Shown piece by piece: positions 60,701 through 64,000 of a DNA stretch of 64,000 bases. Below the pieces are notes generated by a model that searched no databases, was not told the DNA's origin, and saw nothing but the letters and a program-made list of their open reading frames with translations. Each line of letters opens with the position of its first letter. Within the stretch, counting starts at the first letter, position 1. The position numbers and the translations under genes are program-made. The DNA lies in the NCBI RefSeq assembly GCF_031582885.1, contig NZ_CP133988.1, positions 1,557,501-1,621,500 of the forward strand. Direction: 5' to 3'. The stretch is from Streptococcus parasanguinis. GTDB lineage: Bacteria > Bacillota > Bacilli > Lactobacillales > Streptococcaceae.

Positions 60701-61478
60701 TATTTCTGATCACCTGCTTCAAATCTTGTTCTAAGAATAATTCCTTGGTATAACTTTCTTTTGGAGCTGTCAATAGATCCTCGGTTTTTCCAAATTCAAC
60801 GACTTTTCCATTCTCCAAGACCAACATATTGCCCCCGAGTTCCCTCGCCAAATAATAGTCATGGGTAACGGTAATAACCGTCTTATGCTGAGCCAGTAAG
60901 TCTTTGATCAAGCTTAGGATCATCTCACGGTTCACACGATCAACCGCTGAGGTTGGTTCGTCCAGTATAATCGTTTCTGGATCGAGACATAAGATAATGC
61001 CTAACATAATCCGTTGGAGCATGCCTCCACTTAGTTCAAAGGAGTATTGCTGGAGAACCGATTCTGGATTTGCGATCCGAACCTTTTCTAGAACCTCAAG
61101 AGCTTTCTTGCGGCATTCACTTTTGGAAAGAGTTGAGTGACTTTTTATGGTCTCATAGAAATGCGTCCAAATCGTTTGAAAGGGATTAAACATGGACATA
61201 GGATTTTGAACCAAATAGGCGATCTTCTGCCCTCTAAAGGCGTTCCATTCTTTGTCTGAAAAAGAATCTAGATGGAGATCCCCATAATGAATCGATCCGG
61301 TCTGTTTCATGTTCCGAGGGATAATCCCTATTAAAGCCTTGGTCAGTAGCGTTTTTCCAGATCCACTTTCTCCCACCACTAGCAGGGATTCCCCTAGGGG
61401 ATGGGTGAAAGACACCCGATCCAGACGAGACTCCTCCTGATCGACAAGAGAAAGATCTTTAATAATGAATGATTCCAT
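60687..61478 (-). CDS. ABC transporter ATPase (nickel/oligopeptide type, first subunit)
   Basis: This ATPase of about 263 residues has Walker A GESGSGKTLLTKALIG, signature ELSGGMLQRIMLGIILCL, Walker B TIILDEPTSAVD and switch His in VITVTHDYYLA. The signature has GGM rather than GGQ, a mild variation. The ATG at 61478 is chosen because it starts the family (MESFIIKDLSLVDQEE) and GGAGAGAAG precedes it. The C-terminal metal-cluster extension of OppD is absent. It overlaps the downstream ATPase and the end of the upstream permease frame. Confidence 0.85.
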   Translation of the reverse strand: MESFIIKDLSLVDQEESRLDRVSFTHPLGESLLVVGESGSGKTLLTKALIGIIPRNMKQTGSIHYGDLHLDSFSDKEWNAFRGQKIAYLVQNPMSMFNPFQTIWTHFYETIKSHSTLSKSECRKKALEVLEKVRIANPESVLQQYSFELSGGMLQRIMLGIILCLDPETIILDEPTSAVDRVNREMILSLIKDLLAQHKTVITVTHDYYLARELGGNMLVLENGKVVEFGKTEDLLTAPKESYTKELFLEQDLKQVIRNNAGM

Positions 61479-62268
61479 TCTTCTCTCCTTTCTCTTCGAT
61501 ATATTCACCAAATAGGTTAAAGGAAATGACGGTTAAAAAGATAGCTAAGCCTGGTGCGATCATCATCCAAGGCGCCACTCGGAAGTAGGCCCGCGCATCA
61601 TGCAACATTAAGCCCCACTCTGAAACATTGGGTTGGACTCCAATTCCTAAGAAAGAAAAACCAGAAATCATCAGAATGATATTCCCGATGTTCATGAGAA
61701 GAATCACCAGTACGGGCTTGTAGATAAAGGGCAAAATATGCTTTTTAAGAATGTGAATGGAACCCATTCCCATGATCTGAGAACTAATGACATAGGGCTC
61801 TTGTTTGGTAGAAATGACCAAATTTGTCACAATCCTTGCATAGTAGATCCATTCGATAATGACAATGGCAATGATCATATTGCTCATTCCTTGTCCTAGG
61901 ATTCCAACAGTAGCAAGTGAAAGAAGAAAACTCGGAAAGGCCATCAAGACATTGGTCAGCCAAAGAAAGGCACCTTCCATTTTTCCTTGATACCAACCTA
62001 CAACCAAACCTACGATAAAGCCGGTCACTACTTCTAAGACACTAATTGCGACAGCTAAGAATAGGGAATAACGCGCACCATATAAGAGTCTCGAAAAAAC
62101 ATCTCTACCCAATTGATCTGTCCCTAAAATATGTTGGGGACTTGGACTTAAGAGCTTATTAGAAACATCTACATATTGCGGATCATAAGGCGCTATAAAG
62201 GAGGCAAACAAAGCAAGGAAAATCAATAGACCTAATATGAAAATGGAAAACATCACACTTTTTTTCAT
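61459..62268 (-). CDS. ABC transporter permease (OppC/NikC-like)
   Basis: This 269-residue inner-membrane subunit has six spans. It starts with an OppC-type N-terminal span, followed by an extracytoplasmic loop (APYDPQYVDVSNKLLSPSPQ, HILGTDQLGRDVFSRLLYG) typical of OppC/DppC/NikC. The EAA-loop region is SQIMGMGSIHILKKHILPF. It overlaps the OppB-like gene by four bases and the ATPase by about 20, so the five genes are tightly linked. Confidence 0.88.
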   Translation of the reverse strand: MKKSVMFSIFILGLLIFLALFASFIAPYDPQYVDVSNKLLSPSPQHILGTDQLGRDVFSRLLYGARYSLFLAVAISVLEVVTGFIVGLVVGWYQGKMEGAFLWLTNVLMAFPSFLLSLATVGILGQGMSNMIIAIVIIEWIYYARIVTNLVISTKQEPYVISSQIMGMGSIHILKKHILPFIYKPVLVILLMNIGNIILMISGFSFLGIGVQPNVSEWGLMLHDARAYFRVAPWMMIAPGLAIFLTVISFNLFGEYIEEKGEKNGIIHY

Positions 62269-63203
62269 GATCCATTACCTCTCTTCCTTACTCGTGGGTC
62301 AATCCAGTGGTTGACCGCTTGCGTCATGCCATTGTTTAATAAGAATAATAAGCCAAATAACATCATACATCCTTGAATTAAAGGTGTATCAATCGAACGA
62401 ATCGCCTCTACAAACAAACTTCCTAATCCATTCCAGGAGAACACTTCTTCAACAATCAAAGATCCTGTCATTAAATAAACAAATGTCAGACTTAATCCAG
62501 TCGCAATCGCAGGTAAGGCATTTCGAAGAATATGATGGGGTAATAGATAACGTAGTTTAACCCCTCTCATGCGTGCATTTTCAACATGTGGACTCTCCAA
62601 CTGGGTCGATACGGCTTTCCGCACTAAGGCAATATATTGGCCAATCAGTGAAAAGCTTAAGGTGATACTCGGTAAGACGATACTGAGAGGTTCATTTTTA
62701 CCAGATACAGGCAACCAGCCTAATTTTACGGAAAAAATAAAAATCAACATGTAACCGAGCCAAAAAGCAGGCATGGATACCGAGCTAAAGCCAATGAACC
62801 GCATGCATTTGTCAAAGAAGGAATCGGTCTTCAAGCCACTGATAACCCCAATGGGAATAGAAACGACAATGATAAGAATAAAGGAAGTCAGTCCTAAATA
62901 AAAAGTGGATAGGAAACGACTAGCAATTAAACTGACAACGGATACCTTCAGTAAATAAGAGGTTCCAAAGTCTAGGTGAAGAACTTTTACGAACCAGGAT
63001 AAATATTGTTCAATCCAGGATTTATCCAAACCCAAATAGGTTCTTGCATTTTCAAGAGCCGCTGGAGTGATTGGCAAATGCCGAATTCGCAGATAATTCT
63101 CTGCTGGATCCTGCGATGTAAATTTTGTAAGGATAAAGGTGATAATAGAGATAACAAGTAAACCACTTATAAAACTAATAATTTTTTTAAAAATAGCTTT
63201 CAT
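62265..63203 (-). CDS. ABC transporter permease (OppB/NikB-like)
   Basis: This 312-residue membrane subunit has six spans. The EAA motif region VENARMRGVKLRYLLPHHIL and the family's periplasmic LGLDKSWIEQYLSWFVKVLH and DFGTSYL are visible. GSLIVEEVFSWNGLGSLFVE lies near the end. It precedes the OppC-like gene with a four-base overlap. A stem-loop in the 143-bp spacer separates it from the binding-protein gene upstream. Confidence 0.88.
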   Translation of the reverse strand: MKAIFKKIISFISGLLVISIITFILTKFTSQDPAENYLRIRHLPITPAALENARTYLGLDKSWIEQYLSWFVKVLHLDFGTSYLLKVSVVSLIASRFLSTFYLGLTSFILIIVVSIPIGVISGLKTDSFFDKCMRFIGFSSVSMPAFWLGYMLIFIFSVKLGWLPVSGKNEPLSIVLPSITLSFSLIGQYIALVRKAVSTQLESPHVENARMRGVKLRYLLPHHILRNALPAIATGLSLTFVYLMTGSLIVEEVFSWNGLGSLFVEAIRSIDTPLIQGCMMLFGLLFLLNNGMTQAVNHWIDPRVRKRGNGS

Positions 63204-63237
63204 ATCATATAAAACTTAGTTCCTAAAACAATGTGAT

Positions 63238-63273
63238 CCGCTTTAAAAGATCAACATTGATCCTCTAAAGCGG
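63238..63273 (-). promoter_or_regulatory. Intercistronic stem-loop after the binding-protein gene
   Basis: CCGCTTTA...TAAAGCGG with an inner GATCA...TGATC forms a long hairpin without a following T-run. In this position it may stabilise the mRNA of the binding protein relative to the permease genes, or act as a weak terminator. Confidence 0.55.
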
Positions 63274-63346
63274 AGTCCCATATCAAAATAAAAGGAAAGT
63301 CACTTTGATGGAGGCCACATTGTCTACTTCATTCAAGACCTTGTCC

Positions 63347-64000
63347 TTATTTGTTCACTTTTTCGATATAGCGAACTGGAATGGCATTTTCTTCTGGAGC
63401 AAAACGAACATTTTTCAACTCACCTGTACGATAAACAGAGATCACTGACTGATAAGTCAATGGGATATAAACCGCTTCCTCATGGAGCAAGGTCAAAGCT
63501 TTCTTATAGCCAGCATCTACTTTATCTTCATCAGCTTCTGTCAAGGTTTGTTTGATGGTTTCATCCAATTCTTTCTTAATTGGAAGGGCTTCAAGAGAAA
63601 CATTTTCTGGGTGACCATGTGCAGACTCAGCTGTCAATGCTGTCATCCATGCGTGAGGGTCCCATGGAGCTCCCCAAGAGAAGGTAAGCATCATATCAAA
63701 GTTTCCTGTTTTCGCATTTGCCCAATAATCGTCTTCTTCCATGGCCGTCAATTTCACTTCGACACCAATTTTCTTCAATTCGCCTTGGAAATACTCTGCA
63801 AGATCTTTATCCGTTGCTTTTGTCGAAATGTAAGGGAAATTCAATTCCATCTTCTTGCCATCTTTGGCACGGATTCCATCAGATCCCTTCTTCCAACCAG
63901 CAGCATCCAACATTTTTTCTGCTTCTTTTTCGTCAAATGTATATGGTTTTAAGCCAGCATCTGAGTGAGGAGTTGATTTAGAGAAGATGGTATCGGCAGG
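63347..64000 (-). CDS. Nickel/peptide-type ABC transporter substrate-binding protein (5' end beyond window)
   Basis: The frame is open to the window edge, so the N-terminal signal and lipobox are missing. The visible 217 residues are the C-terminal lobe of a family 5 solute-binding protein. They include EKEAEKMLDAAGWKKGSDGI, YFQGELKKIGVEVKLTAMEE, MMLTFSWGAPWDPHAWMTAL and a C-terminal HEEAVYIPLTYQSVISVYRT. The WGAPWDPHAW segment resembles NikA-type proteins more than OppA. It is the first visible gene of the five-gene importer. Nickel versus peptide as substrate is not settled. Confidence 0.8.
   Translation of the reverse strand, partial: PADTIFSKSTPHSDAGLKPYTFDEKEAEKMLDAAGWKKGSDGIRAKDGKKMELNFPYISTKATDKDLAEYFQGELKKIGVEVKLTAMEEDDYWANAKTGNFDMMLTFSWGAPWDPHAWMTALTAESAHGHPENVSLEALPIKKELDETIKQTLTEADEDKVDAGYKKALTLLHEEAVYIPLTYQSVISVYRTGELKNVRFAPEENAIPVRYIEKVNK

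Overview
The window reads as chromosomal DNA of a Streptococcus of the mitis/sanguinis type (oral streptococci; S. parasanguinis, S. australis or S. sanguinis-like). The basis is low GC, the neighbourhood plsY / parE / parC / ilvE / DUF2969 / rpsA, the runs ung-mutX-pyrC and rpiA-deoB-DUF1697-punA-clcA, and proteins that match the streptococcal versions I remember. The species is inferred from memory, not computed. Most genes are on the minus strand.

Layout: 1-9.3 kb holds core information genes (rpsA, two tRNAs, ilvE, topoisomerase IV parC/parE with an AadE-like nucleotidyltransferase between them, plsY). 9.4-14.4 kb is accessory: a four-gene SDR / GT2 / hydrolase-like / GT1 cluster, a decayed membrane-protein remnant and two paralogous small unknown genes. 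14.5-20.5 kb is a Sua5/YrdC-like gene and the leucine operon leuA-leuB-DUF1294-leuC-leuD, preceded by a promoter, a 17-residue leader peptide with three consecutive Leu codons and an attenuator. CodY-like boxes stand before ilvE (15/15 match), the YrdC-like gene and leuA. 20.5-26 kb holds ypmS, ypmR, pyrC, mutX, ung and a membrane glycosyltransferase. 26-28 kb has four small membrane proteins. 28-31.8 kb has pyrE, pyrF, pyrDB and pyrK in two units, each behind a PyrR-type attenuator. 31.9-44.2 kb has a DUF6688-like membrane protein, a LysR regulator, Sir2 abutting a HEPN-motif protein, and nucleoside/pentose salvage (deoD, punA, deoB, rpiA) with a ClC channel, followed by mnmE.

44.2-56.3 kb is the most variable part. 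It has lipoproteins, two isolated 36-nt type II-A CRISPR repeats flanking an orphan ORF with no cas genes, immunity-like paralogs (one truncated) in a 2-kb interval bounded by a copy of the tRNA-Arg 3' end, rplS, a CLC-F type fluoride channel, chorismate mutase, flavodoxin, and a stand-alone type VII secretion LXG effector module (two small helper proteins, an LXG toxin, two TipC-like immunity genes). 56.4-64 kb has nrnA, a membrane protein, rpmE2, a twice-frameshifted pseudogene, a flavin reductase and a nickel/oligopeptide-type ABC transporter whose binding protein runs off the window.

How the genes connect: amino-acid supply appears to be read by CodY boxes plus leader-peptide attenuation, and pyrimidine supply by PyrR attenuators. 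The accessory stretches look built from competition (toxin/immunity) and lost defence (CRISPR) material between conserved blocks. A near-identical 176-bp structured intergenic repeat occurs twice, and other hairpin-rich repeats sit next to deoD and between pyrF and pyrE.
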